From: Mycobacterium paraffinicum
GTDB lineage: Bacteria; Actinomycetota; Actinomycetes; Mycobacteriales; Mycobacteriaceae
NCBI RefSeq assembly: GCF_001907675.1
Contig: NZ_MPNT01000006.1
Coordinates: forward strand, 173,936-237,935
Reading direction: 5' to 3'
DNA length: 64,000 bases
Part shown: one piece after another, positions 1 through 7,355 of the stretch
How positions within the stretch are numbered: the first letter of the stretch is position 1
How the letters are laid out: every line of letters begins with the position of its first letter
Position numbers and translations under genes: made by a program
The notes under the pieces: generated by a model
Database searches by the model: none
The model's input: only the letters and a program-made list of their open reading frames with translations
Told to the model about the DNA's origin: nothing

Positions 1-666
1 CGGATCCGCCCCGGCGAGCAACTGGTGCTCGGCGACGGCGCCGGCGGGCTGGCACACTGCGAGGTCGAGCAGGCCGGCCGCGACAGGTTGTGCGCTCGCG
101 TGCTGAAGCGCTGGAGCCTCGCGGCCGGGCAGCCGCCCGTGACCGTGGTGCAGGCGTTGCCGAAGTCGGAGCGCTCGGAGCTGGCCATTGAACTCGCCAC
201 CGAAGCCGGGGCCGACGCCTTCCTGGCCTGGCAGGCGGCCCGCTGTGTGGCCAGTTGGCAGGGCGCCCGCGTGGACAAGGGCCTGCGCCGCTGGCGCGCC
301 GTTGCTCGTTCGGCGGCCCGGCAATCGCGTCGGGCGCACATCCCGCCCGTCGACGGCGTCCTGTCCACCGCGGCGCTGGTCGAGCGGGTTCGCGAGGAGG
401 TGGGCGCCGGAGGGGTGGTGCTGGCGTTGCACGAGTCGGCCGCCGACCCGCTGACGCGCATCGATGTGGCGGGCGCGGCTTCGTTGCTCCTCGTGGTGGG
501 CCCCGAGGGGGGCATCGCGCCCGACGAGATCGCGGCGTTGACCGGGGCGGGTGCGGTGGCGGTGCGGCTGGGTCCGCAGGTCCTGCGCACCTCGACCGCC
601 GCGGCGGTGGCGCTGGGCGCGCTCGGAGTGCTCACCCCGCGGTGGGATGCCGCGTCGAGCCTGTAG
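1..666 (+). CDS. rsmE: 16S rRNA m3U1498 methyltransferase RsmE (5' end outside window)
   Basis: Methylates N3 of U1498 in 16S rRNA with S-adenosylmethionine. The frame is open from base 1 and 221 residues are visible; family members have about 250, so a few tens of N-terminal residues lie outside the window. The C-terminal SPOUT (trefoil knot) cofactor site is clear: VGPEGG near visible residue 167 and [12 protein letters not shown] near residue 190. In M. tuberculosis the equivalent is Rv2372c; the genes that separate it there from phoH1 are absent here, where phoH follows after about 200 bases. The stop codon lies inside a palindromic repeat (652-712). Confidence 0.93.
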   Translation, partial: RIRPGEQLVLGDGAGGLAHCEVEQAGRDRLCARVLKRWSLAAGQPPVTVVQALPKSERSELAIELATEAGADAFLAWQAARCVASWQGARVDKGLRRWRAVARSAARQSRRAHIPPVDGVLSTAALVERVREEVGAGGVVLALHESAADPLTRIDVAGAASLLLVVGPEGGIAPDEIAALTGAGAVAVRLGPQVLRTSTAAAVALGALGVLTPRWDAASSL

Positions 667-712
667 TTTCGCAGGCCGCTACTCGCACTTCCCGTGCACG
701 ATTACCGTCTCG
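652..712. repeat. Palindromic interspersed repeat, copy A
   Basis: An imperfect inverted repeat overlapping the last codons and stop of rsmE. It begins with the 14 bases GCGTCGAGCCTGTA, identical to the start of a second element at 26350-26363, and both end in a related arm containing GTGCA(C/G)GATTAC and CTCG. The arms here match less well (about 12 of 18) than in the second copy. It may end rsmE transcription, but the two separate copies suggest a dispersed repeat family. Confidence 0.5.
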
Positions 713-781
713 CGACGAAGAAGCCCGGCTCAGCCCGCGAGGTGAGGGATAAGGCTTTGCCGGCGAATACGCTGCTGGAAG

Positions 782-810
782 CTGACCGCGCAACGCCCCC
801 GGCGTAGACT
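782..810 (+). promoter_or_regulatory. Putative SigA-type promoter of phoH
   Basis: CTGACC (782-787), a 17-base spacer and TAGACT (805-810) resemble -35/-10 elements of mycobacterial housekeeping promoters. The predicted start near 817 gives a leader of about 47 bases before the GTG of phoH. Seen by eye only. Confidence 0.4.
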
Positions 811-863
811 TAGGCAGCCGAGCAAACCACCGACAAGCCGAGAAAGCAGGCATCGAGAGCCAC

Positions 864-1922
864 GTGACGCCCCGCGAGACCAGCGCTGTTGACGCAGCCG
901 GAGGCCTCCAGGCCAACGCCCAAGTACGCAGCAGCATCGATGTTCCGCCCGATGTCGTCGTCGGCTTGTTGGGCTCGGCGGACGAAAATCTCCGCGCGCT
1001 GGAGCGCAGCCTGAACGCCGATCTGCATGTGCGTGGTAACGCCGTGACGGTCTCGGGCGAGCCGGCCGACGTCGCGCTCGCCGAGCGGGCGATTTCCGAG
1101 CTGGTCGCGATCGTCGCCAACGGTCAGCCGCTGACGCCGGAGGTGGTCCGCCACAGCGTCGCCATGCTGGTGGGCGCGGACAACGAGTCCCCGGCCGAAG
1201 TGCTCACCCTGGACATCCTGTCGCGGCGCGGCAAGACGATCCGGCCCAAGACGTTAAATCAGAAGCGTTACGTCGACGCGATCGACGCCAACACCATCGT
1301 CTTCGGGGTCGGCCCGGCCGGTACGGGCAAGACGTACCTGGCGATGGCCAAGGCGGTCAGCGCGCTGCAGACCAAGCAGGTGAACCGCATCATCCTCACC
1401 CGGCCGGCGGTGGAAGCCGGTGAGCGCCTTGGCTTCTTGCCGGGCACCTTGAGTGAGAAGATCGACCCGTATCTGCGGCCGCTGTATGACGCGCTCTACG
1501 ACATGATGGATCCCGAGCTGATCCCCAAGCTGATGTCGGCGGGGGTCATCGAGGTGGCGCCGCTGGCCTATATGCGCGGTCGCACGCTGAACTCGGCGTT
1601 CATCGTGCTCGACGAGGCGCAGAACACGACCGCCGAGCAGATGAAGATGTTCCTCACGCGGCTCGGCTTCGGATCGAAGATGGTGATCACCGGCGATATC
1701 ACCCAGGTGGATCTGCCCGGCGGCGCAAGGTCGGGGCTGCGCTCGGCGATCGAGATCCTGGACAGCGTGGAGGACATCCACATCGCGGAGCTCACCAGTG
1801 TCGATGTGGTGCGCCACCGGCTGGTCTCCGAAATCGTGGACGCCTACGCGAAATTCGAGGAGCCCGGCTTGGCGACCAACCGGGCCGCCCGGCGGGCGTC
1901 GGGTTCCCGCGGGCGCCGGTGA
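864..1922 (+). CDS. phoH1: PhoH-like ATPase
   Basis: A 352-residue PhoH-family P-loop ATPase, the same length as M. tuberculosis PhoH1 (Rv2368c). Walker A GPAGTGKT is near residues 150-158 and Walker B VLDEAQN near 246-255. The N-terminal ~110 residues carry a KH-like segment. PhoH proteins next to ybeY are thought to act in RNA metabolism or ribosome quality control; the substrate is not established. The start is GTG at 864, giving MTPRETSAVD as in relatives, with only a weak ribosome-binding site. ybeY follows after 30 bases, so the two are probably co-transcribed with the next genes. Confidence 0.93.
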   Translation: MTPRETSAVDAAGGLQANAQVRSSIDVPPDVVVGLLGSADENLRALERSLNADLHVRGNAVTVSGEPADVALAERAISELVAIVANGQPLTPEVVRHSVAMLVGADNESPAEVLTLDILSRRGKTIRPKTLNQKRYVDAIDANTIVFGVGPAGTGKTYLAMAKAVSALQTKQVNRIILTRPAVEAGERLGFLPGTLSEKIDPYLRPLYDALYDMMDPELIPKLMSAGVIEVAPLAYMRGRTLNSAFIVLDEAQNTTAEQMKMFLTRLGFGSKMVITGDITQVDLPGGARSGLRSAIEILDSVEDIHIAELTSVDVVRHRLVSEIVDAYAKFEEPGLATNRAARRASGSRGRR

Positions 1923-1952
1923 TGAAGGCTGTGACTGGTTGATGGGCGTCTT

Positions 1953-2486
1953 ATGAGCATCGAGGTATCCAACGAGTCGGGCGTCGACGTCTCCGAATCC
2001 GAATTGATCAGTGTCGCACGGTTTGTCATCGCCAAGATGGACGTCAACCCGGCCGCCGAGCTGTCAATGGTGTTGCTGGACACCGCGGCGATGGCCGACT
2101 TGCACATGCGCTGGATGGACCTGCCCGGGCCGACGGACGTCATGAGCTTCCCGATGGACGAGCTCGAGCCGGGGGGCCGGCCCGACGCCCCCGAGCCCGG
2201 ACCGTCGATGCTGGGCGACATCGTGTTGTGCCCGGAATTCGCGGCCGGGCAGGCCGACGCGGCGGGCCATACCCTGGGCCACGAGCTGGCGTTGTTGACC
2301 ATCCACGGCGTGCTGCACCTGCTGGGTTACGACCACGGCGAACCGGACGAGGAAAAAGAGATGTTCGCCCTGCAGGACCGGCTGCTCGAAGAGTGGGTCG
2401 CCGAGCAGGTCCAGGCCTACCGACAGGATCTCCAGCAGGAGCGCGATCGCCAATTGCTGGACAAGTCAAGGTATTTCGACAATTGA
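1953..2486 (+). CDS. ybeY: Endoribonuclease YbeY
   Basis: Metal-dependent endoribonuclease of 16S rRNA 3'-end maturation and 70S quality control. The 177-residue product carries the family zinc motif [11 protein letters not shown] (about residues 118-128; three His ligands). It aligns end to end with Rv2367c. Its stop codon (TGA, 2484-2486) overlaps the TTG start of the next gene in TTGA, so translation is probably coupled. Confidence 0.96.
   Translation: MSIEVSNESGVDVSESELISVARFVIAKMDVNPAAELSMVLLDTAAMADLHMRWMDLPGPTDVMSFPMDELEPGGRPDAPEPGPSMLGDIVLCPEFAAGQADAAGHTLGHELALLTIHGVLHLLGYDHGEPDEEKEMFALQDRLLEEWVAEQVQAYRQDLQQERDRQLLDKSRYFDN
2465..2486 (+). repeat. 22-bp gene-junction repeat, copy 1
   Basis: The last 22 bases of ybeY, from GTCAAGG to the TTGA stop/start overlap, match 18 of 22 bases of 3757-3778, the end of the next gene. 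Both copies finish in the same CAATTGA coupling signal. Confidence 0.7.
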
Positions 2487-3778
2487 GCCGACACAAAGCA
2501 CTCGGGATCGCGGCCGCGGCCGCCATAGCCCTGGCACCGGTGTCGGTGGTGGCCACCACGATCGGTGTCGCGGAGGCGGCTCCGTGCGCCGGCGGCGGGG
2601 CGAACCCGACCAGCTGCAACTGGTGTCAATACCTGGTGGCGCAGTATCACACTTCCAACGTGTGCTCCCAGGACGCGCCGCCCCGTCGGGCTCAGCCATC
2701 GCCGAGCCCGGTGCAGATTCCGGAGGTGCCTCCCTACGTGCCGCCGAGCACGGTGCCGGTGCAGGCCCCACCGCTCATTCCTCCGCCGAACATGCCGCCC
2801 GCCAACGCCCTTCCGACGATCAATCCGCCTGGCCCGGACGCGTCGAGAAACGTCTCGGTGGTGGCGCCGCCCAGGGGGCTCGACGTTCCGGCCCAGGCGG
2901 TCGCGGCGGCCAAGGCCGCACCGCCGACGCGGGTCAATCCCGCCGACCCGCCGAAACCGCCCAAGCAGGTCGACTTCAACCAGCGGGTGCAGAACGTCGT
3001 CAGCACGCACCGGGAGAACGTCGACGTGCTGAAGGTTGACAACCAGCGGCTAGTCCGGCCCCGGCACTGGGACTACGTCGACTACGACGACGCCTTCCGC
3101 CGTCCGGCCCTGTTCAATCCGCTGAACCAGGCGATGACGTTCCGTTACTCATACAACGGTGCCGACCGGGAGGCGTACGTGCCGCCGGGTGCCCGGATGG
3201 TGCTCGACGCCGCCACCGTCGGCGTGGTCCCCTTCACGGCGGTCGGCGACGGCTGGGTGGTGTCGGGCAGCTTCTATGGCGGGGGCTCGATCCCACCGGA
3301 CGGCTTCAACGGCCCACCGCCGCCCGACTACAAGCCACCCGAGCCGCCGAAGCTGTACCAAAACGTCTTGGTTTCCGTCCCCGCCGCCAACCAGACGCTA
3401 GAGGTCGGCCGCGTATCGGTGGTGGGTCGCGACGACACCCAACCCGGGGGCAGCCAGGACGTCTTCCTGCTCGACGACTCCACGTTGGCCTGGGGTCAGA
3501 CCAACGACTCCAGCAGCAGCAGTAGCCAGATCAGCGTGACCAAGACGCAGTCGCTGCCGCACGCCGGACCGACCGACGACGGCAACTTCCTGGTGGTGCT
3601 CGCGGTGCGCCCGCACGAGGAACCCACCCAACCCGCCCAGCCCTGGTGGCCCTCGGCGCTGGGCTACGGGGCGTTGGGGGTCGTGGTGTGCCTTGGCGCC
3701 TGGGCCCTGAACCGGAAGCGGAGCGACGACGACAACGTAGGACAACCTGTCACCACGTCGAGGTCTTCCGGCAATTGA
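2483..3778 (+). CDS. Secreted, Pro-rich, membrane-anchored protein of unknown function
   Basis: A 431-residue protein without a counterpart at this position in M. tuberculosis, where ybeY is followed directly by the CBS-domain gene. Start chosen at TTG 2483, which overlaps the ybeY stop (TTGA) and gives a good signal peptide: MSRHK, a hydrophobic Ala-rich stretch, and AEAA cleavage near residue 34. Residues ~70-150 are very proline-rich. Two Cys pairs lie just after the signal (CAGG, SCNWC). A C-terminal transmembrane helix at about 392-409 is followed by a basic, charged tail (NRKRSDDD), so the body should lie outside the membrane. No catalytic motif recognised. Its own stop overlaps the next TTG in the same way. 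Confidence 0.78.
   Translation: MSRHKALGIAAAAAIALAPVSVVATTIGVAEAAPCAGGGANPTSCNWCQYLVAQYHTSNVCSQDAPPRRAQPSPSPVQIPEVPPYVPPSTVPVQAPPLIPPPNMPPANALPTINPPGPDASRNVSVVAPPRGLDVPAQAVAAAKAAPPTRVNPADPPKPPKQVDFNQRVQNVVSTHRENVDVLKVDNQRLVRPRHWDYVDYDDAFRRPALFNPLNQAMTFRYSYNGADREAYVPPGARMVLDAATVGVVPFTAVGDGWVVSGSFYGGGSIPPDGFNGPPPPDYKPPEPPKLYQNVLVSVPAANQTLEVGRVSVVGRDDTQPGGSQDVFLLDDSTLAWGQTNDSSSSSSQISVTKTQSLPHAGPTDDGNFLVVLAVRPHEEPTQPAQPWWPSALGYGALGVVVCLGAWALNRKRSDDDNVGQPVTTSRSSGN
3757..3778 (+). repeat. 22-bp gene-junction repeat, copy 2
   Basis: Second copy of the junction at 2465-2486 (18/22 identical), again ending in CAATTGA with a TTG start inside the preceding stop. The two copies flank exactly the inserted 431-residue gene. 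Confidence 0.7.
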
Positions 3779-5079
3779 CCGGTCTGTCTTGGCTGCTCGG
3801 CGCGATGGCGCTGATCGCTGTCGGCGGGCTGTTCGCCGCGATCGACGCGGCCATCAGCACGGTGTCGCTCGCGCGGGTCCAGGAGCTCGTGCGCGAGGAG
3901 CGGCCCGGCGCCGTGTCGCTGTCCGAGGTGATGGCCGAGCGACCGCGCTACATCAACCTGGTTGTCCTGCTGCGGATCACGTGCGAAATCACGGCCACCG
4001 TGCTGCTGGTGTTGTTCCTTTACGACAACTTCGGTCTCACCTGGGCGTTGCTCGGCGCCGCGGCCACCATGGTGGTGATCAGTTTCGTCGTCATCGGGGT
4101 CGGCCCGCGCACCCTCGGCCGTCAGCACGCGTATTCGATTTCGTTGACGACAGCCGTTCCCCTGCGACTGATCTCGTGGTTGTTGATGCCGCTCAGCCGG
4201 TTGCTGGTGGTCCTGGGTAATGCGCTGACGCCCGGCCGCGGCTTGCGCAACGGGCCGTTCGCGTCCGAGATCGAGCTACGCGAAGTCGTCGACCTGGCCC
4301 AGCAGCGCGGCGTCGTCGCCGCCGACGAGCGCCGGATGATCGAGTCCGTCTTCGAACTCGGCGACACGCCGGCTCGCGAGGTGATGGTGCCGCGCACCGA
4401 GATGATCTGGATCGAAAGCGACAAGCTGGCCAGTCAAGCCTTGAACCTCGCGGTGCGCAGCGGGCATTCGCGCCTGCCGGTGATCGGGGAGAACGTCGAC
4501 GACATCGTCGGGGTGGTCTATCTCAAAGACCTTGTGCAGCAGAGCTTTCTCTCGGGTGACGGTGGCCGGGGCATCACCGTGGCCCAGGTGATGCGTCCGG
4601 CGGTGTTCGTGCCGGACTCCAAGCCGCTGGACACGCTGCTGCGCGAGATGCAGCGCGACCGCAACCACATGGCCCTGCTCGTCGACGAGTACGGCGCGAT
4701 AGCCGGCCTAGTGACCATCGAGGATGTGCTGGAGGAGATCGTCGGCGAGATTGCCGACGAGTACGATCAGGCGGAGACCGCACCGGTAGAAGAGCTGGGC
4801 GACAAGCGGTTCCGCGTTTCGGCGCGCCTGCCGATCGAAGACCTCGGCGAGCTGTACGGGGTGGACTTCGACGACGACCTCGACGTCGACACCGTGGGCG
4901 GCCTGCTCGCATTGGAACTGGGCAGGGTTCCGCTCCCCGGAGCCGAGGTGGTCTCGCATGGCCTGCGGCTCCAGGCCGAAGGCGGCACCGACCACCGGGG
5001 ACGGGTCCGGATCGGCACGGTCCTGCTGAGCCCGGTCGATCCGGAGTCCAGCGGCTCCGACGGAGAGAACCCCTCGTGA
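3775..5079 (+). CDS. CNNM/CorC-type membrane protein with CBS domains (Rv2366c-like)
   Basis: A 434-residue HlyC/CorC-family protein: N-terminal DUF21 membrane region (helices within about residues 1-140), paired CBS domains (~200-325; ends at [14 protein letters not shown]), then a C-terminal CorC/HlyC transporter-associated domain (~345-425). The family is linked to magnesium/cobalt export or ion homeostasis; substrate here unknown. Start is TTG 3775 inside the previous gene's stop (TTGA), giving MTGLSWLLG, which matches the N-terminus of Rv2366c. It ends at GTGA, overlapping a mini-ORF that leads into era. Confidence 0.9.
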   Translation: MTGLSWLLGAMALIAVGGLFAAIDAAISTVSLARVQELVREERPGAVSLSEVMAERPRYINLVVLLRITCEITATVLLVLFLYDNFGLTWALLGAAATMVVISFVVIGVGPRTLGRQHAYSISLTTAVPLRLISWLLMPLSRLLVVLGNALTPGRGLRNGPFASEIELREVVDLAQQRGVVAADERRMIESVFELGDTPAREVMVPRTEMIWIESDKLASQALNLAVRSGHSRLPVIGENVDDIVGVVYLKDLVQQSFLSGDGGRGITVAQVMRPAVFVPDSKPLDTLLREMQRDRNHMALLVDEYGAIAGLVTIEDVLEEIVGEIADEYDQAETAPVEELGDKRFRVSARLPIEDLGELYGVDFDDDLDVDTVGGLLALELGRVPLPGAEVVSHGLRLQAEGGTDHRGRVRIGTVLLSPVDPESSGSDGENPS

Positions 5080-5144
5080 CGCCAAGCAACCCACCGCGAA
5101 CAAGCGGCTCACGTCCAGTAACGCTCGGTCGGGCGGCGAGATGA
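5076..5144 (+). CDS. 22-codon mini-ORF bridging the CBS gene and era (possible gene remnant)
   Basis: GTG at 5076 lies inside the GTGA stop overlap of the preceding gene, and this frame ends at the TGA of ATGA that starts era. It encodes [20 protein letters not shown] plus AR. M. tuberculosis has a small gene (Rv2365c) at this place, so this may be what an internal deletion left, keeping coupling signals at both ends. Whether the peptide matters is unknown. Confidence 0.4.
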   Translation: MTPSNPPRTSGSRPVTLGRAAR

Positions 5145-6040
5145 CCGAATTCCGTTCTGGTTTCGTGTGTTTGGTCGGAAGGCCGAACACCGGCAAGTCG
5201 ACGCTGACCAACGCACTCGTCGGCACCAAGGTGGCGATCACCTCGACCCGGCCGCAAACCACCCGCCACACCATTCGCGGCATCGTGCACCGGGATAACT
5301 TCCAGATCATCCTGGTGGACACGCCGGGCCTGCACCGGCCGCGCACCCTGCTTGGCAAGCGGCTCAACGATCTGGTGCGCGACACCTACGCCGAAGTCGA
5401 CGTGATCGGCTTGTGCATCCCGGCCGATGAGGCGATCGGTCCGGGGGACAGGTGGATCGTCGACCAAATCCGTTCGACCGCACCGAAGACGACACTGGTC
5501 GCCATCGTGACCAAGATCGACAAGGTGCCCAAAGACCGGGTCGCCGCCCAGCTGGTCGCGGTCAGCGAACTGGTGGGCGACTCCGCCGAAATCGTCCCGG
5601 TATCGGCAACCACCGGGACGCAGGTGGACGTGCTGATCGACGTGCTGGCCGGGGCGCTGCCCGCCGGTCCGGCGTACTACCCCGACGGCGAGCTGACCGA
5701 CGAACCCGAGGAAGTCCTGATGGCGGAGCTCATCCGCGAGGCCGCCCTCGAGGGCGTTCGCGACGAACTGCCGCATTCGCTGGCTGTGGTCATCGACGAG
5801 GTCAGCCCGCGGGCGGACCGCGACGACCTGATCGACGTGCACGCGCTGCTCTACGTCGAGCGCGACAGCCAAAAGGGAATCATCATCGGCAAGGGTGGGA
5901 CCCGCCTGCGCCAGGTCGGCACCGCGGCGCGCGGTCAGATCGAGAAGTTGTTGGGTACGAAGGTCTACCTCGACCTGCGCGTGAAGGTCGCCAAGAACTG
6001 GCAGAGTGACCCCAAACAGCTTGGTCGGCTTGGTTTCTGA
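5141..6040 (+). CDS. era: GTPase Era
   Basis: Ribosome-assembly GTPase that binds 16S rRNA near its 3' end. Of 299 residues, the N-terminal GTPase domain has G1 GRPNTGKST (13-21), G3 DTPG (~61-64) and G4 TKID (~124-127). The C-terminal KH RNA-binding domain includes GKGGTRLR. It aligns throughout with Rv2364c (bex/era). Its ATG overlaps the end of the preceding mini-ORF (ATGA). With ybeY upstream, the cluster joins two 16S 3'-end maturation factors. Confidence 0.97.
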   Translation: MTEFRSGFVCLVGRPNTGKSTLTNALVGTKVAITSTRPQTTRHTIRGIVHRDNFQIILVDTPGLHRPRTLLGKRLNDLVRDTYAEVDVIGLCIPADEAIGPGDRWIVDQIRSTAPKTTLVAIVTKIDKVPKDRVAAQLVAVSELVGDSAEIVPVSATTGTQVDVLIDVLAGALPAGPAYYPDGELTDEPEEVLMAELIREAALEGVRDELPHSLAVVIDEVSPRADRDDLIDVHALLYVERDSQKGIIIGKGGTRLRQVGTAARGQIEKLLGTKVYLDLRVKVAKNWQSDPKQLGRLGF

Positions 6041-6051
6041 AGTCATCGAAG

Positions 6052-6075
6052 GTTTTCCCGCACCGGGGCCGGGTA
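6052..6075 (+). promoter_or_regulatory. SigF-like promoter of the DUF2795 gene
   Basis: GTTT (6052-6055), 15 bases, GGGTA (6071-6075), matching the mycobacterial SigF consensus GTTT-N15-17-GGGTA(T). The ATG at 6086 is 15 bases after the first G of the -10, so the transcript would begin within a few bases of the start codon (essentially leaderless). Confidence 0.6.
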
Positions 6076-6085
6076 GCCGGTGCGC

Positions 6086-6294
6086 ATGACATTTCAAGTG
6101 ACCGAAGTTCAGAAGTCCCTGTTCGGATTCGACTACCCCGGTTCGCCGGAAGACCTGGCAATCACGCTCAGCAGCACGGCGCCGACAGCGAGCTGGTAAA
6201 TACCCTGCGCGGCCTGAAAAAGGTCAGCTTCGACGGCCCTAGCGCCGTGATGAAGGAGCTGGGCAAAGAGGACGCGCTCGGCGGCTCGTCCTGA
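6086..6294 (+). pseudogene. DUF2795 small protein gene, broken by a one-base frameshift
   Basis: The frame from ATG 6086 encodes MTFQVTEVQKSLFGFDYPGS then PEDLA, after which it shifts and stops at 6197-6199. The rest of the family sequence continues in the next frame: NHAQQHGADSELVNTLRGL then KKVSFDGPSAVMKELGKEDA, to TGA 6292-6294. Adding one A near 6162 (GCAATCAC to GCAAATCAC) restores a single ~69-residue DUF2795 protein of the kind common in actinobacterial stress regulons. It is either a recent pseudogene or a sequencing error. The upstream SigF-like promoter fits a stress-induced gene. Confidence 0.8.
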
Positions 6295-6351
6295 GGCGTA
6301 CCGGGTGCAAGGAGCGGATGACCCATGGCTACTTGGCTTTTCCCGGCGAGA

Positions 6352-6375
6352 GTTTGATGGCCTCGGCGACGGGTA
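6352..6375 (+). promoter_or_regulatory. SigF-like promoter of the SDR gene
   Basis: GTTT (6352-6355), 15 bases, GGGTA (6371-6375), with ATG 15 bases after the -10 starts. The geometry is identical to the promoter exactly 300 bases upstream, and GGGTAGCCG is shared by both. Again predicts a nearly leaderless mRNA. Confidence 0.6.
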
Positions 6376-6385
6376 GCCGTCGCGT

Positions 6386-7165
6386 ATGACCCAAGCACAG
6401 TTAGCCTTAGTGACCGGCGCGTCCAGTGGTATTGGGCTCGAGCTGGCCAAACAGTTCGCCCAACACGGCTACGACTTAGTCGTGGCCGCCGACGACGACG
6501 CCATCAGGGACGTACCCGACAAACTGTCCCGGTGGGGATCCAGCGTGCAGCCGATACAGGTGGACCTGCGCACCCCGGAGGGCGTGGAGCACTTGTATCA
6601 GAGCACGATTGAAGGCGACCGGGTGTTGGCCGCCGCGGCGCTCAACGCGGGCACTGGACGGGGCGAGATGTTCCTCAAGAGCGAGCTCGCCGACGACCTG
6701 AGCATCGTCGACCTCAACGTGCGCTCGACGGTCCACCTCGCCAAGTTGGTCCTGCGCGACATGGCAAACCGCGACACGGGCAAGGTCCTGTTCACGTCGT
6801 CCATCGCGTCCCAGATGCCGGGCTCCTATCAGCCGGTGTACAACGCGTCGAAGTCGTTCGTGCAATCGTTCGCCGAAGCGCTCCAGGACGAATTGCGCGA
6901 CACCGCAATCACTGTCACGGCGCTGATGCCGGGGCCGACGGACACCAATTTCTTTTCACGCGCCAAGATGGTGGACTCCCTGATGGGCAAAGGGCCAAAG
7001 GACGACCCCGCCAAGGTCGCGCGGCAAGGGTTCGAGGCGTTGATGCGCGGTGAGCAGAAGGTCGTCGCCGGTTCGGTCCTCGTCAAAGCAATGGGGGCGG
7101 CCAACCATCTACTGCCCGACAGCGTCAAAGCCGTTGGCAACCGGGTAATGTCGCGCCCGCGCTGA
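6386..7165 (+). CDS. Short-chain dehydrogenase/reductase (SDR)
   Basis: A classical 259-residue SDR. It has the cofactor-binding glycine motif TGASSGIG (about residues 10-17) and the catalytic Ser (SSIAS, ~139) and Tyr-Lys pair in YNASK (~152-156). Substrate cannot be told from sequence. The N-terminus starts directly at the ATG placed by the SigF-like promoter, without a Shine-Dalgarno sequence. Not present between era and amiA2 in M. tuberculosis; probably a general-stress enzyme with the DUF2795 gene upstream. Confidence 0.85.
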   Translation: MTQAQLALVTGASSGIGLELAKQFAQHGYDLVVAADDDAIRDVPDKLSRWGSSVQPIQVDLRTPEGVEHLYQSTIEGDRVLAAAALNAGTGRGEMFLKSELADDLSIVDLNVRSTVHLAKLVLRDMANRDTGKVLFTSSIASQMPGSYQPVYNASKSFVQSFAEALQDELRDTAITVTALMPGPTDTNFFSRAKMVDSLMGKGPKDDPAKVARQGFEALMRGEQKVVAGSVLVKAMGAANHLLPDSVKAVGNRVMSRPR

Positions 7166-7217
7166 CTGGATCAAGGGCGGCGACGGCTGCGCTTGCGGTC
7201 GCCACTGGATCGATGGC

Positions 7218-7271
7218 GGCGACCCGCTGCGCCCGGCTGGGCTGAGCGTGGCGACCCGCTGCGCCCGGCTG
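7218..7271. repeat. Two copies of a 22-bp interspersed repeat core
   Basis: GGCGACCCGCTGCGCCCGGC plus TG occurs at 7218-7239 and again at 7250-7271. Its reverse complement (AGCCGGGCGCAGCGGGTC) is the core of the 57-bp repeat at 13808-13921, so the two sites belong to one dispersed family in opposite orientation. Confidence 0.65.
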
Positions 7272-7272
7272 C

Positions 7273-7355
7273 GCCGCGCTTGCGATCGCCACGGCCGCGC
7301 TTGCGATCGCCACGGCCGCGCTTGCGATCGCCACGGCCGCGCTTGCGGTCACCGC
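7273..7355. repeat. 21-bp tandem repeat, about four copies
   Basis: The unit GCCGCGCTTGCGATCGCCAC plus G is repeated perfectly three times from 7273 to 7335, followed by a diverged fourth unit (GCCGCGCTTGCGGTCACCGC). Each unit carries the palindrome GCGATCGC. The array fills the space between the SDR gene and the convergent decarboxylase, whose stop lies at its edge. A likely VNTR locus. Confidence 0.85.

Noticed and set aside
7273..7355. Possible CRISPR array
   Set aside because: The units are directly adjacent with no spacers, and no cas gene is near. It is a simple tandem repeat.
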